Of a DNA stretch of 64,000 bases, positions 38,067-48,394 are shown piece after piece. A program made the position numbers and the translations under genes. The stretch spans positions 963,501-1,027,500 of the forward strand of contig JAKZAN010000003.1 of the NCBI GenBank assembly GCA_023053545.1, in the 5' to 3' direction. This DNA is from Lepidurus packardi. Lineage: Eukaryota; Arthropoda; Branchiopoda; Notostraca; Triopsidae. Position 1 is the stretch's first letter; each line of letters opens with the position of its first letter. Under the pieces are notes generated by a model. That model was not told the origin of the DNA. It was given only the letters and a program-made list of their open reading frames with translations, and made no database searches.

Positions 38067-40918
38067 CTCGGCCTTTCCTGACTTAAATCGCTCTCCCGAG
38101 CGACCAAGTGACCCTCTCCGACCCCGGCAGGTCTCCAGGTTTTCACCAACTCGGACAATGGCAGGTCATCATCAGTATCGTTCACTCCTTCTGTTCCATG
38201 GTGTTTCAAGAGCTGCGCCAAAGGGAGATCATCGTCCGATTCTCTATTTTCCTCACTCTGGTTAGAGGTCGTGTTGTCGTCTATGTCTACAATTTCACCG
38301 TCATCTTCTCCATCGTCACTTTCTTCGTCGGACACATAACCGGGTACAAATTTCCTTAGTTGACTGACGTGGGCGGGAAATATCCGAAGTCGACGTTTTG
38401 TTTCCTGTCCGGGTAGGTCTTCGATTTGGTAGGTGACTTCTGTAATATTTCTGACAATGGAAAAGGGTCCGATATATTTTGGACGGAGTTTAGGTGACTG
38501 GCCCTTCGTTCGGATACGCCGCTGGACCCATACCAGATCACCAGTTTTGAAGACAGGTGGAGCCCGATGGTGTTTGTCGTAACGGTGTTTCTGCGCTTTC
38601 TGTTTAACCAAGATTCGCTCCATGGTTGCTCTTCGTACGGCCTCGACGCGTCCAAGAAACTCGGGATAAGTTTCTGATACATCTTCCGGCCACGGGAATA
38701 GCGTCTCTTCGGGTAACACTGGAAGACGTCCATGTACCAATTGAAACGGGCTTATTCCGGTGGTTTCTTGCATGGCAGTATTGACACAGAAGGCCGCTGT
38801 TTGGACTAAGGAATCCCATTGATGCTGGTCGGATTCGATCAAACCTGCAACGATTTCGGTCAGTGTACGATTAACTCGCTCACAGAGCCCATTTGCTTGG
38901 GGGTGATAGGCGGCTGTCATCGAATGCCGGATTTTCAGGCGTTCTAGGGTTTCTTCCATCTGACGTGCGGTAAATCCTGTTCCTCTATCGCTAATCAGCG
39001 CCTCAGGTGTTCCATGCCGTAGGATTATTTGTTCCATGAGAAAGTCAACAACATTTTTAGAGGATGTATCGGGAACGGCTCGTACCTCGACCCATTTACT
39101 GTGGTAGTCGATCGCAACTAGCAAGTGCCGATTTCCACGGGGAGTGAGAGGAAAAGGGCCAACGTGATCAATGCCCAGCAGACGGAATGGTTGATCCGGA
39201 GGAGGAATTGGTTGCAAGAAGCCTAGTGGTGGGCCGGGGGGAATCTTCCTTTGTTGACAGGTGGGGCAAGATTTAACATACCGTCGAACCGTTGAGGTAA
39301 GCCTGGGCCACCAGTATCGGGACTTAACTTTGTCTAAGGTTTTTGTAAGACCGAGATGGCCTCCTGCAAAACTGTCGTGACAGCTACGCAGAACGTCCCG
39401 ACGGAACGTTCGGGGTAACGCAAGCAGCAACTTTCGACCTCGGCCATTACCTTTCCGGTAAAGTAGCCCGTGGCGAAGCGAGAATTGAGTGGAAATACCG
39501 TCGCTGTCAGGAACTTTTGATAAGGCTGCGGGGTCGTTTAAGAGCAATAATAGATGCGAGAACTGCGGATCGGTGTACTGCTCAGCCAAGAGTACTGAAG
39601 GTTGGACTTTGTATAATAGCGTGCAAATAGCCATGTGGTCTGGTGGCTGAGTTTCTTCGCCGGCTCCTGTGGGTGAGCGCGATAGGGCATCTGCGACAAC
39701 ATTGGCTTTTCCTTTTCTATGCTGGAAGGTAATGTCATATTCCTGAAGAGCAAGAACCCACCGGCTAAATTTTGCATTGACCTCCTGTTTGTGAAAGAGG
39801 TAGGTGACCGCGGTATTATCCGTGATGACCTTAAAGGGCCGACCAAAAATATAGGACCTCCACTTCGTAACGGCCCAAACCACGGCAAGACATTCCAGTT
39901 CATTACTGTGGTATCGAGATTCCGGATCCGAGAGTCTTCTGCTAATATAGGCAATGGTGAATTCTTCGTTACCCTTTCGTTGTACTAGAACGGCGCCAAG
40001 CCCTTCGTAACTGGCATCCGTATGGATTTCAATCTCCCGTTCCTCTTGGAAATGGTTTAAAATCGGGGCGGTACGTAGAGCCTGTTTTAAGTGAAGGAAT
40101 GATGCGCTGCTTTGCTCCGTCCAGTTCCAAGTCGTTGCCTTTTTTAACAGACCATACAGGGGACGGGCTATGGCGGCGAAACCCCGGATAAAGCGCCTAT
40201 AATATCCCAGCATGCCAAGAAACCGTCTGAGTTGTTTGAGGTTACTAGGTTGGGGATAGTTTATAATGGCTTCAGCCCTCTGGGAATCCGGGCCAATCCC
40301 ATGGCAGTTAACGCGATGCCCTAGGAACACGACTTCCGGACGAGCAAAGGTGCATTTGTCCAGGTTTAGTGTAAGATTCGAATGTCGTATAGCTTCTAAT
40401 ACCAGTCGTAGTCTATCCTGATGTTCCGAAAAGGTACGCCCAAAGATGAGTATGTCATCTAAGTATACTAGACAGTGAGACCATTTGAGTCCCGCAAGTA
40501 CTCGGTCCATCAGACGCTGGAAAGTGGCCGGGGCATTACACAATCCGAAAGGCATCCGTTGAAATTCGTAAAGCCCATCGGGAGTAACGAAAGCCGTTTT
40601 CTCCCGGTCTGAGGGGTTGACCGTTACCTGCCAGTACCCACTAGCCAGATCCAAAGATGTAAAGAAGACGGCGTTTCCAATTCGATCAAGAATGTCGTCA
40701 ATACGTGGAAGGGGGTAAACGTCCTTCTTCGTGATACTGTTTAGTCGTCGATAGTCTACACAGAACCGTAGTTCGCCATTTTTCTTTTTGACAAGCACGA
40801 CGGGAGAAGACCATGGACTGGTAGAAGGAGTAATGATGCCTGCGTCCAACATCTTGGTTACTTGTTCTGAAATGATTTGTCGTTCTGCAGCGGATACCCG
40901 TCGAGGAGGAACATGCAA
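38045..40918 (-). CDS. pol: gypsy Pol: RT, RNase H, integrase (957 codons open)
   Basis: By approximate residue: RT ~10-180 with FCVDYRRLN, catalytic D in LDLASG (~95) and YLDDIL (~155); RNase H from ~300 (IHTDASYEGLGAVLV, VITDNTAVTYL); integrase H2C2 finger ~520-560 (GGHLGLTKTLDK, CPTCQQRK), then D in GIDHVGPF (~590), D in ISDRGTGF (~640), E in NGLCERVNRTL (~675); SH3-like end module with PKYIGPFSIV; acidic tail rich in D/E. The open stretch begins after an in-frame TAA (about 40930) that separates it from an upstream same-frame segment (40931-41146), so Pol is no longer continuous with the protease. All visible catalytic residues are retained. Confidence 0.9.
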   Translation of the reverse strand: MHVPPRRVSAAERQIISEQVTKMLDAGIITPSTSPWSSPVVLVKKKNGELRFCVDYRRLNSITKKDVYPLPRIDDILDRIGNAVFFTSLDLASGYWQVTVNPSDREKTAFVTPDGLYEFQRMPFGLCNAPATFQRLMDRVLAGLKWSHCLVYLDDILIFGRTFSEHQDRLRLVLEAIRHSNLTLNLDKCTFARPEVVFLGHRVNCHGIGPDSQRAEAIINYPQPSNLKQLRRFLGMLGYYRRFIRGFAAIARPLYGLLKKATTWNWTEQSSASFLHLKQALRTAPILNHFQEEREIEIHTDASYEGLGAVLVQRKGNEEFTIAYISRRLSDPESRYHSNELECLAVVWAVTKWRSYIFGRPFKVITDNTAVTYLFHKQEVNAKFSRWVLALQEYDITFQHRKGKANVVADALSRSPTGAGEETQPPDHMAICTLLYKVQPSVLLAEQYTDPQFSHLLLLLNDPAALSKVPDSDGISTQFSLRHGLLYRKGNGRGRKLLLALPRTFRRDVLRSCHDSFAGGHLGLTKTLDKVKSRYWWPRLTSTVRRYVKSCPTCQQRKIPPGPPLGFLQPIPPPDQPFRLLGIDHVGPFPLTPRGNRHLLVAIDYHSKWVEVRAVPDTSSKNVVDFLMEQIILRHGTPEALISDRGTGFTARQMEETLERLKIRHSMTAAYHPQANGLCERVNRTLTEIVAGLIESDQHQWDSLVQTAAFCVNTAMQETTGISPFQLVHGRLPVLPEETLFPWPEDVSETYPEFLGRVEAVRRATMERILVKQKAQKHRYDKHHRAPPVFKTGDLVWVQRRIRTKGQSPKLRPKYIGPFSIVRNITEVTYQIEDLPGQETKRRLRIFPAHVSQLRKFVPGYVSDEESDDGEDDGEIVDIDDNTTSNQSEENRESDDDLPLAQLLKHHGTEGVNDTDDDLPLSELVKTWRPAGVGEGHLVARESDLSQERPSVADDLF

Positions 40919-40930
40919 GGGAATTGGTTG

Positions 40931-42152
40931 TTATGTGTGGATCTGATGATCGACCAAACTTGTACCTTGCAGAGGTTTGTCGGAGGTTCCAAAACATTGA
41001 GAGTATGAATTCAGAAGGTCTGACAACTCTCGTCTCTGGTCCTGGCTTAAAGTTTCCCCGAACTGAGTGTCGTTAAACGGGAGAGTGGAATTACTTGAAG
41101 AACGGTGGTTTACGGTAGCTACTGTCCCCTGGTTACCGGGAGTCAATGGGGACCGAGACCGATTGCGGAGCGCTAGCTAGCCCTAGTTTTGTATGGGGGT
41201 GGATGGTCAAACGGTGTTTTCCAATATTGAGAACGGGAACAAAGGTCTTTCCATTCTTAGCTTGTAGGAGGCTCGACGGGGTAATCCATTCGTCGCCTGG
41301 GTTGGCCCTAAGGACCGCTGCTGCTATAATGGTATTTGGAGAGTTTCTAGGGACATAAGCTGGTACAAAACACAGTGAACCCGGAGGAATAACGGCCGTT
41401 TCGGAAGACCTGAGCACACCTAAGAACCCTTCGGAATGACCGTCCATAACCTGAAAATCTCGAAGAAATGATTTTTCCGAACTAGGAGCTGATTTTTCAA
41501 GGGTATTGCAGGGAGCAAATGTGGTTTCTATTTTAGGTGGGGCATACAGTACATGTTTTGACAAGGTTTCTGCATCATACATTACTTTTATTTGTCCTTC
41601 GGAACTAAGGACACTGACATTTGCAACAGCCATCCAGTCTACACCGAGTATAACCGGGAAGGGGGCTTGATTAACTACTAAAAATTGATGCATACATGGA
41701 CGGTTCAAGGTGGTCGGGGTGATTTCTAGCATAATTGTTCCTAATACTGGCACAACTCCATTCCCGGCGTCAGTTAGTGGAGTTCCAAAATATGGTTGGA
41801 TCTCTGAATGCTGCGGCAGGGTACAAGCACAAATGAGGGAACACGAAGCGCCTGAATCGACAAGACCGGTTACCTGACCTACTCCCCCGACATCCAAGTG
41901 AATCACGGGTAAACCTATTCTTCGATCGGATATCGTTCCATCTACAGTAACCACGCTGGAGCCTTTAGGACTTACAGCCGGCCCTGCCCCTACAGGTCGG
42001 CTGAGGAGTTTTCCGATGTGGGTGGCACTCGAGTAGGGCAGTTCCGGGCAATGTGGCCTTATCGCATCGGAAACATACAATGGATTCTTGTAGATTTCGA
42101 GGCGAATTGTTTCGATTTCGGCAGTCGCGGGCGATGTGCCCTTCTCGACCAC
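40931..42152 (-). pseudogene. gypsy protease and linker
   Basis: The 42152-41133 frame contains the aspartic protease (LVDSGASCSLICACT near 41860, FPVILGVDWMAVANV near 41650) and the EWITPSSLLQAKNGKTF linker. A +1-type frame change at 41133-41146 leads to a short segment (to 40931) with LLNSYSQCFGTSDKPL, which ends in TAA before RT. The first residues of this frame overlap Gag's zinc knuckles in another frame, so the true protease begins near 42000. Confidence 0.75.
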
Positions 42153-43068
42153 ACTGATAGCAAGTCGGCCGGCGGGACGGTTGCCGATTGTGCTCCGACT
42201 TCTGAGTTCGCATGGTTTGCTCTAGGGAACTCATACGGGTAAGTAGCTGCTCGATTGTAGCCGGCAGGGTATCTGACGTAGGTGAGCTGGGTTTGACTTG
42301 GGGACTAACGGGCGGGTATAACGGTAATGGGCTCAATGCAGAATTTTGAGGGGGAAGTGTCGACCCCTGCACGGAGGTGACGGGCGCGATAGGAGCGTTA
42401 TAGCTACAAGTCGTAGTTTCGACGTGGTTGATTAAATCAATGAAGCTGTCCACTGTATTTGGTCGTCTGGCCATAACAGCCGCAGCTACATCAGGTCGTC
42501 GTAATCCGCGGGCGAGACGCTCAATTTGTTCTTTTTCTTTTAGTTGGATTGGGCAGCGTTCGCAAAGTCGTAGTTTATCGTATAAATAACTTGCGGTACT
42601 CTCTCCTGCTTGTTGGACCCGGGCCTGAATTTTTGCGCTCCATTGTTCTAACGAGAGTGGCCTTCCAAACGCCTTTTATAGAGCTATTTTCCAGTCATCC
42701 CAGTTTTTACAAGCGCCGCCGCGCGAGTCGTTCCAGTGGACAACAGGACCCGCGATCTTACTCAGGGCGGCTCGTAAATGCTGCTCCGGTGTCCAGCCTT
42801 CTACTTTCCCTATTCGAGAGAGGGTTTCAGCCCAATGCTCCACGTCCTCCTCGGGGACGCCGGAAAAGATCGCCATGGTAGCAAGGCTCTGGCTGCTGAT
42901 TTTCCCAGGTAGTGGTGGATTAGTCGTCTGTTTCGTTAATGCGTCCAATACGGCTTGTTGTGAGGCCAAAAAACTCCTCATCAGGCGTGTGGTGGGAAAA
43001 CTTCCTTCCCCAGCATCTTCCTCCATCTGGTGGGCTGCTGCTGCCGTTGGGGTTGGTGACGTGGTCAT
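41965..43068 (-). pseudogene. gypsy Gag with internal stop
   Basis: Starts MTTSPTPTAAAAHQ at 43068. A TAA at 42676-42678 interrupts the frame, which then continues with GRPLSLEQW and AAAVMARRPNTVDSFIDLI. One CCHC knuckle is intact (CYQCGREGHIARDC); the second (CFRCDK) is cut by a frame break near 42060, with GHIARNC in the next frame. Compare with the gypsy Gag pieces at 4923-5233 and 12692-13590. Confidence 0.85.
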
Positions 43069-43306
43069 TTTGGATGATTCTGGACGGTGGAGTTAGCTTT
43101 CTTGAAAGGAATAAGGGTTGTTCGCCAAGGTTCCAGCAAGCAGGACTATAAAGGGACTGTGATCTGTTTCCAAAGCAATTTAAGACGCTCGCCACATGGT
43201 CAGCTTTGTACGTTTTTTCAAGATCCAATACAGAACCCTTTAATGCCAGGACTCTTGCTACCTGTTTTAAGAGATTGTCGCTACTGACCACCGATGAATC
43301 TATCCA

Positions 43307-43327
43307 AATCCCACTTCTGACACCAAA
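43307..43327 (-). promoter_or_regulatory. gypsy primer binding site, tRNA-Leu type
   Basis: On the element strand TGGTGTCAGAAGTGGGATT lies just inside the 5' LTR. It is the complement of an animal tRNA-Leu 3' end including CCA. Confidence 0.75.
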
Positions 43328-43329
43328 TT

Positions 43330-43628
43330 TGTCACGGATGGTTTTTTCAATGCTGTATTTCTTTGCTTGGTCTAAAACCCAACTGCCTCGTCTGTACATT
43401 GGCGTATCTTTTTATACCACTTCCATGAACAAAAATGCTTCCTTCAACCTTGGTCCTCTGACCTCGACTAACTAAGAATGCAATTAAGTCAACCTTGGTC
43501 CTCTGACCTCGACCTTCTCTTAAGAGTCTTCCACTAACTAAGAATGCAACTAAGAATGTAATGAAGGCCCCTAAGAATAACACTAAGAATCTAAAGAAGG
43601 CTAAGTCTAGAAAAGGTCATCCGCAACA
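43330..43628 (-). repeat. gypsy 5' LTR (minus-strand element)
   Basis: 299-bp partner of 37768-38066, differing at one position. Confidence 0.95.
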
Positions 43629-43705
43629 ATATGTACTGTTTATAGTATATATAGTAGTATATATGTACATAGTATATATAATAGTATATATGTACTGTTT
43701 ATTAC
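43629..43705. repeat. AT-rich (GTATATAT)-like microsatellite
   Basis: Repeats of GTATATATAGTA and TATATGTACTGTTTA. It continues the GTATATAT left of the gypsy insertion (37760-37767), so gypsy landed in this simple repeat. Confidence 0.7.
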
Positions 43706-44460
43706 TACGAGTCGTTAGTGAGTCCAGTAGCAGTTTAAACAAATGAAGGAAAATAAATCTTGGATCCATGACAGATTGTATTCAATGCCACTTTTTTTCT
43801 TCAGTTTTTCAGCGAAATGGTTATTTTGTTTGTTAATCTATCCATTGTGTAATATTACGTTCGATCAAACAATTTACGTACCGATCAGTCACTTGTATCG
43901 ATATTAATCTGAACATGATTACTTAATTCACGTAACAATGGGAACTCGTGCTAGCTGAGCACGTGCTCAGTCAACACAACACCAAGGTTGAAGTTGGCAG
44001 TGGGAACACACTCTCGGACTCTTAACGAAAATCTTGAACGCTATAGTTTACCTAGGGTGCGTTCCAATTGGCGCCTCAACCCGGGTTGAAGTGGGTTTTC
44101 AACACGGGTTCCAGAACTCGCCTGTTTCAATTGGCCAAACTCGGGTTCAAAGCGGAGTTTGGGGAAGGGTTGATCGACTCCACTTTGGGTCAGGGTTGAA
44201 CACAGCAGAAGCGAGTTGGGGGACGTTTCGCGTCTGGGTGCTAGGTAGAGTCGTGGTTCCATGTAAACAAAACAAAGCTTTTCAAGCATTTTCACTCTTT
44301 TCGTTTACAGTTATATCATCTTATTGTATCGTCACATAAAAAGGTATTTTTCAGAAGTATTATCCTTTCCTTAAATTTTCACTTTGACGTGATAGGTAAA
44401 TTTGTATAAAGTTTTCTACCGGCAAGTGCGTTAATTTTAGTTCTGTTTATTTGAATGCAG
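43706..44460. other. Harbinger terminal and leader regions, no gene
   Basis: Contains the right end of the first Harbinger element (to ~44008), then a second region starting near 44053 (GGGTGCGTTCCAATTGG) with repeated CGGGTTGAA/GGGTTCAA words, similar to the start of the first Harbinger copy. It is likely the 5' end of the element that owns the Myb/SANT gene at 44461. Confidence 0.4.
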
Positions 44461-44621
44461 TTATGGCTGACCCCATAAAAAAGATCCATCTGGGGAGTAG
44501 AAGAAACGAGGTTTCTGATTAATCTATGGGCAGACCATGCTATGCAGACACAATTCGAAGGAATGAAGAGAATGGATACCTTATTTAAGGAACTTGAAAA
44601 CGAAATGGTTGAGTACAAGTA

Positions 44622-45070
44622 CTATACCTTCCAAAAAAACGAGTATAGGGAAACCACAGCGGGCTAATCCTTACCCGTGGGATTAATTAAAATTTGCTCG
44701 GTCGAACCCGCTCCTCTCTAAAACCAAACCAAAACTAAGGAAAGTAGAATCCTAGTTTCTCCGAGGTGGGGTTATTTTTGTGAAAGGTAATATTACTAGT
44801 CTATATCACACTTGCATGTCAGTTTCTAATAACATGGCTCCTCATCTGACATCAGACAAAAAGGGAGAAATTCTTGGAATGAGAAATAGTGGTATTTCGA
44901 TAAATTTCTACAGCCCAGGGTTAAAACGGATTCCGCTTTCTATACGTTTCGGTTTGGTTTTTAGACAGGAGACCTACAAATCGGTTCGTTAAGCAGTCTT
45001 TAATTAATCCCACGGGTAGGGGATTAGACCACTGTGGTTTCCCTATACTCGTTTTTTTTGGAAGGTATAG
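44622..45070. mobile_element. Tc1/mariner-type deletion derivative (449 bp)
   Basis: Imperfect terminal inverted repeats of about 130 bp, the first CTATACCTTCCAAAAAAAC, with TA on both sides (44620-44621, 45071-45072). The interior keeps a short frame with APHLTSDKKGEILGMRNSGI (44830-44890), like the first helix-turn-helix of a Tc1/mariner transposase. The catalytic domain is deleted, so it can move only in trans. Confidence 0.85.
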
Positions 45071-46053
45071 TACGTCCGTTCGTCGGATAAAATTAAGGAG
45101 AAACTCAAGAACCTCAAAAGGGATTATCGGGAAACGTTAAAGAAAATTTCACAAGTGGTGCTGGTGACCTCAATAGGAACGATAATCCATTCTTCGAAGA
45201 TATGAACAAAGTATTGGGGCATCGTCCAAGTTCGAATTCCGTTGAAATTTTGGATTCCATGTCTCCTGTTCCGTCCACATCTTGTTAAATACCCTATTCC
45301 CAGTGGCGCAGCCAGGGGGTAGGCCCGACAGGCCCAGGCCTACCCCGAAATCCTTAAAAAAAAATTCTTGACTCCTCCTTTTCGCAATTGTAGCAGGTCT
45401 TACGGTCTTACATTGATGCACATGAATTCATGAATGTCTTGTTGCGTGGGCCGGTGAGCTACTCTACTCTATTACAATATGTGTGTAATCATATATATAT
45501 GTGTGTGTGTGTGCATGTGATATTCATTGCAGACAGCGAGAATGATAGACCAGGAGGTCAGTCAATTATAGATAGCGTGTATGTTTGTGCGTGTGTATAA
45601 GTGATGTTCATTGCAGGCTACTCACACACATAGGGAGTGCGGTCATTGATTTTTAAGTGGCTAATGTCACTTTAAGTCGCATTCCCTGTGTTAAGGGTAG
45701 TATAGATACCCACATTGAGCTTTACAGACAGTGGGAATGAGGGAGAGATGGCATCATTGCAGCCAATCAAGTTAAAAGGTTTCCTCCACCTGCTCACACA
45801 CACAGTGTCTGTCTATTAGTGTCCATTTTTATACGACATCATAGACAAACTAGACAAAGCACGTGTAAAGACAGGACAGTGTCTCTCATTCTCTCCATCT
45901 CATACAGTCACATTTCATCAATTCCACATTCAGGTCTGTTCATGAAGACATCGAAGCGAGTTACGCAGTCAAGTATTCTTAGCTTTGTTGCAAATCAGCC
46001 GAAGAGACCAAGACCTGAAACCCATGAGCAAACGGAATCGGGAGCCTCTATGC

Positions 46054-48394
46054 CAGTGGTGCCCAACCTACGGCCCGTGGGCCATATCCGGGCCGCGAAG
46101 GTGCCTCATACGGCCCGATCATTTATACCGGACAGAGAGTGCCATAACCCTTTCACCCCCACAGGGTTGCCCTTTCTTTTTCCGTATAATTTCGCAAAAG
46201 CAAAACTTTTCTTTCCCACGCCTTAGTGCTGAGTCACAGGTTTTGGGAAAGACGCTTCGGGTAAGTTGGACCGAATTGCGCCGTATGTTGCGCAAGAACA
46301 ACGGGATACTAAAAGTTTGTCTGGGTCATCATAAGTACGCCTTTGTAGTCAGTTGTCCTTGGCACTCGGTTTGAGAGGTCGTGCGATAGTAGCCCTGGAA
46401 AATGTCGGCGGGACCTAATATTAAGAAACGTAAGGTTGATTCTGAGTGCCGCAATTTTCTGGAGAAGGTGACGAATTTGTACTTTTTTTGCAACAAGAGC
46501 AGAAGTCTTTGTGCCGTATTTGTAAGGAGACTGTTTCTGTGTTTAAGGAGCATAATATTAAGCGACATTACGAAACCAAACACAAGCTTGCGTATGATCA
46601 ATATGTTGGTTTGTGCCGCGAACAGAAAATTACCAAATTGCGTGAAGAAATTGGTGGATTAACAAAACTATTCAACAAAAGAAAAAAAGACAACGAAGCC
46701 GCCGTTCGAGCAAGTTTTCGGGTGGCTCATATATTGAGTAAGGAAGCCAAACCATTTTCTGAAGGTGAATGTGTGAAAAAGTGCATTCTGGCTGTAGTGG
46801 AAGAATTATGCCCGGACAAAAAAAGTGCAATTGAAGCCGTCAGCTTGTCACGAATGACAATCACAAGAAGAGTGGAAGATTTGGGAAGCGATCTTATGTT
46901 GCAACTGAAGTCAAAAGCAGGTCAGTTTGAAATGTTTTCGATTGCTGCAGATGAGTCTACAGATGTAAGTGACACTGCGCAAATATTAGTGTTCATTCGT
47001 GGTATAAACAGTACATTTGAAATTACTGAAGAATTGGCGGCGATGAAAAGCATGAATGGAACAACTACCGGCGAAGACTTGTTCAGAGAAGTGTCGGAAG
47101 TTACTGAAGAGCTTGGTATGGACTGGAGTAAGTTGACCGCAGTGATTACGGATGGTGCACCATGTATGGTTGGACGGCACAATGGTTTGGTAGCAAGAAG
47201 ACGCCAAAAAGTAATAGAATCAAATGGTTCTCCACCGCTGGATCTCCACTGCATAATTCATCAGCAGAATCTTTGTGGGAAGCAGTTGAACTTGGAACAT
47301 GTTATGAAGGTCGTTGTTAAATTTGTAAACTTCATAAGATCGCATGCACTGAATCACAGGACTTTCAAAGAATTCCTCAGCGAAATTGAATCTGAACACG
47401 GTGACGTTGTTTATCACAGTGATGTCCGCTGGCTGAGCCGAGGGAAAGTGTTGAAACGCTTTTTTGACTTGAGGCACGAGATTGATATTTTCATGACTGA
47501 AAAATCAAAACAGCTTCCCGAACTTAGCGATCCCTCATGGTTGTGGGATTTAGCAATCTTGTGCGATTTGACCGCGTATTTAAATGAGCTTAATCTCTAG
47601 TTGCAAGGCAAAAACAAGCTCATCTGTCATGTGTATGCGGACATAAGTGCATTTCAAACTAAATTGAAATTGTTCATACAACAAACTGAAATAGAACAGT
47701 TGGTGCATTTTCCAGCATACTCTACACTGCGTCAGGAATAGATTAGAGTTTGTTTCCCAAAAGGAAAAATGGTTCAAGTTCTCAAGCTGCTGAGTGAAGA
47801 TTTTGAAGAACGGTTTGCAGATTTCCACCTCATGAAATATGCCATTCGTTTGTTTGAAAATCCGTTTTCATTTGACGTTTCCAAAGCGCCAAGTGACAAT
47901 GCCAGACTTCGCTGCAGGATCTCTTTCGAGAAAAAGCGTTGCCAGACTTTTACGCGGAGCTATCACCAGAAACATTTCCAAATTTGCGAAAACTTGGACA
48001 GAGAATGATGACTACTTTTGCGAGTACTTACGTGTGTGAAAAAACATTTTCGGTCCTAAAGAGAGCAAAACCTGCATCTCGTTCTCAACTTACGGACGAT
48101 CACCTGCATTCTGTACTGCGAATCAACGTGACGAAATTTGATCCAAACATTCTAAAACTGGTTTCTGAAAAGCAGCTGCAGACATCACATTAATAAAATG
48201 ACATCAAATGCTGAGTGCAATAACTTTTGGCTTATGATTTCTTTCTTTCTAACCGAATCTTACGCTTTGTATATCACTGCATAATTTCATTTTTAACGTC
48301 GGCATGATTCTGGCGAAACCGGAACATTCAGGCCCGCGAGATTTTATATCATGTCGCGCGCGGCCCTCGGGTGAAAAAAGGTTGGGCACCACTG
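46054..48394 (+). mobile_element. hAT element nested inside another hAT
   Basis: Terminal repeats CAGTGGTGCCCAACCT (46054) and AGGTTGGGCACCACTG (ending 48394) and an 8-bp duplication CTCTATGC (46046-46053, 48395-48402). The TSD fits nnnTAnnn. Near-terminal GGCCCGTGGGCC and GCGGCCCTCGGG words are hAT-like. Confidence 0.96.
46402..48193 (+). pseudogene. hAT transposase, GTF2IRD2/EPM2AIP1-like, with several breaks
   Basis: Begins MSAGPNIKKRKVDSECR at 46402, then a frame change into 46446-47600. A BED-like finger (CRICKETVSVFKEHNIKRHY) is followed by SIAADESTDVSDTAQ (first D, ~46942), VITDGAPCMVGRH (second D, ~47143), CIIHQQNLC (~47251) and VRWLSRGKVLKRF. A TAG at 47598 stops the frame at NELNL; the rest is spread over other frames to the C-terminal dimerisation domain (FASTYVCEKTFSVLKRAK, RSQLTDDHLHSVLRI; E in CEKTF), ending at 48193 with SH. 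At least four lesions, so non-autonomous now. Confidence 0.88.

Larger units (their letters stand above)
37768..43628 (-). mobile_element. Ty3/gypsy element with near-identical LTRs
   Basis: LTRs 37768-38066 and 43330-43628 (299 bp each) differ by one base (T versus C in ACCTCGAYCTTCTC) and are flanked by ATAT (37764-37767 and 43629-43632). The order on the minus strand is LTR, tRNA-Leu-type primer site, gag, protease, RT, RNase H, integrase, LTR. Despite the young LTRs, the coding part carries two stops and two frame changes. Confidence 0.95.
29321..44008. mobile_element. Harbinger-type element (tentative ends), broken by two insertions
   Basis: GAGTGTGTTCCCATTACCA at 29321 faces the inverted TGGCAGTGGGAACACACTC ending near 44008, each flanked by TCG, a possible 3-bp duplication. 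Between them are the two genes expected of a PIF/Harbinger element: a Myb/SANT-like DNA-binding protein (from 35708, plus strand) and a DDE transposase (36468-37706, minus strand), convergent. A CACTA element (29579-35707) and a gypsy element (37768-43628) interrupt it. The gene assignment is firm; the element ends are inference. Confidence 0.5.
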
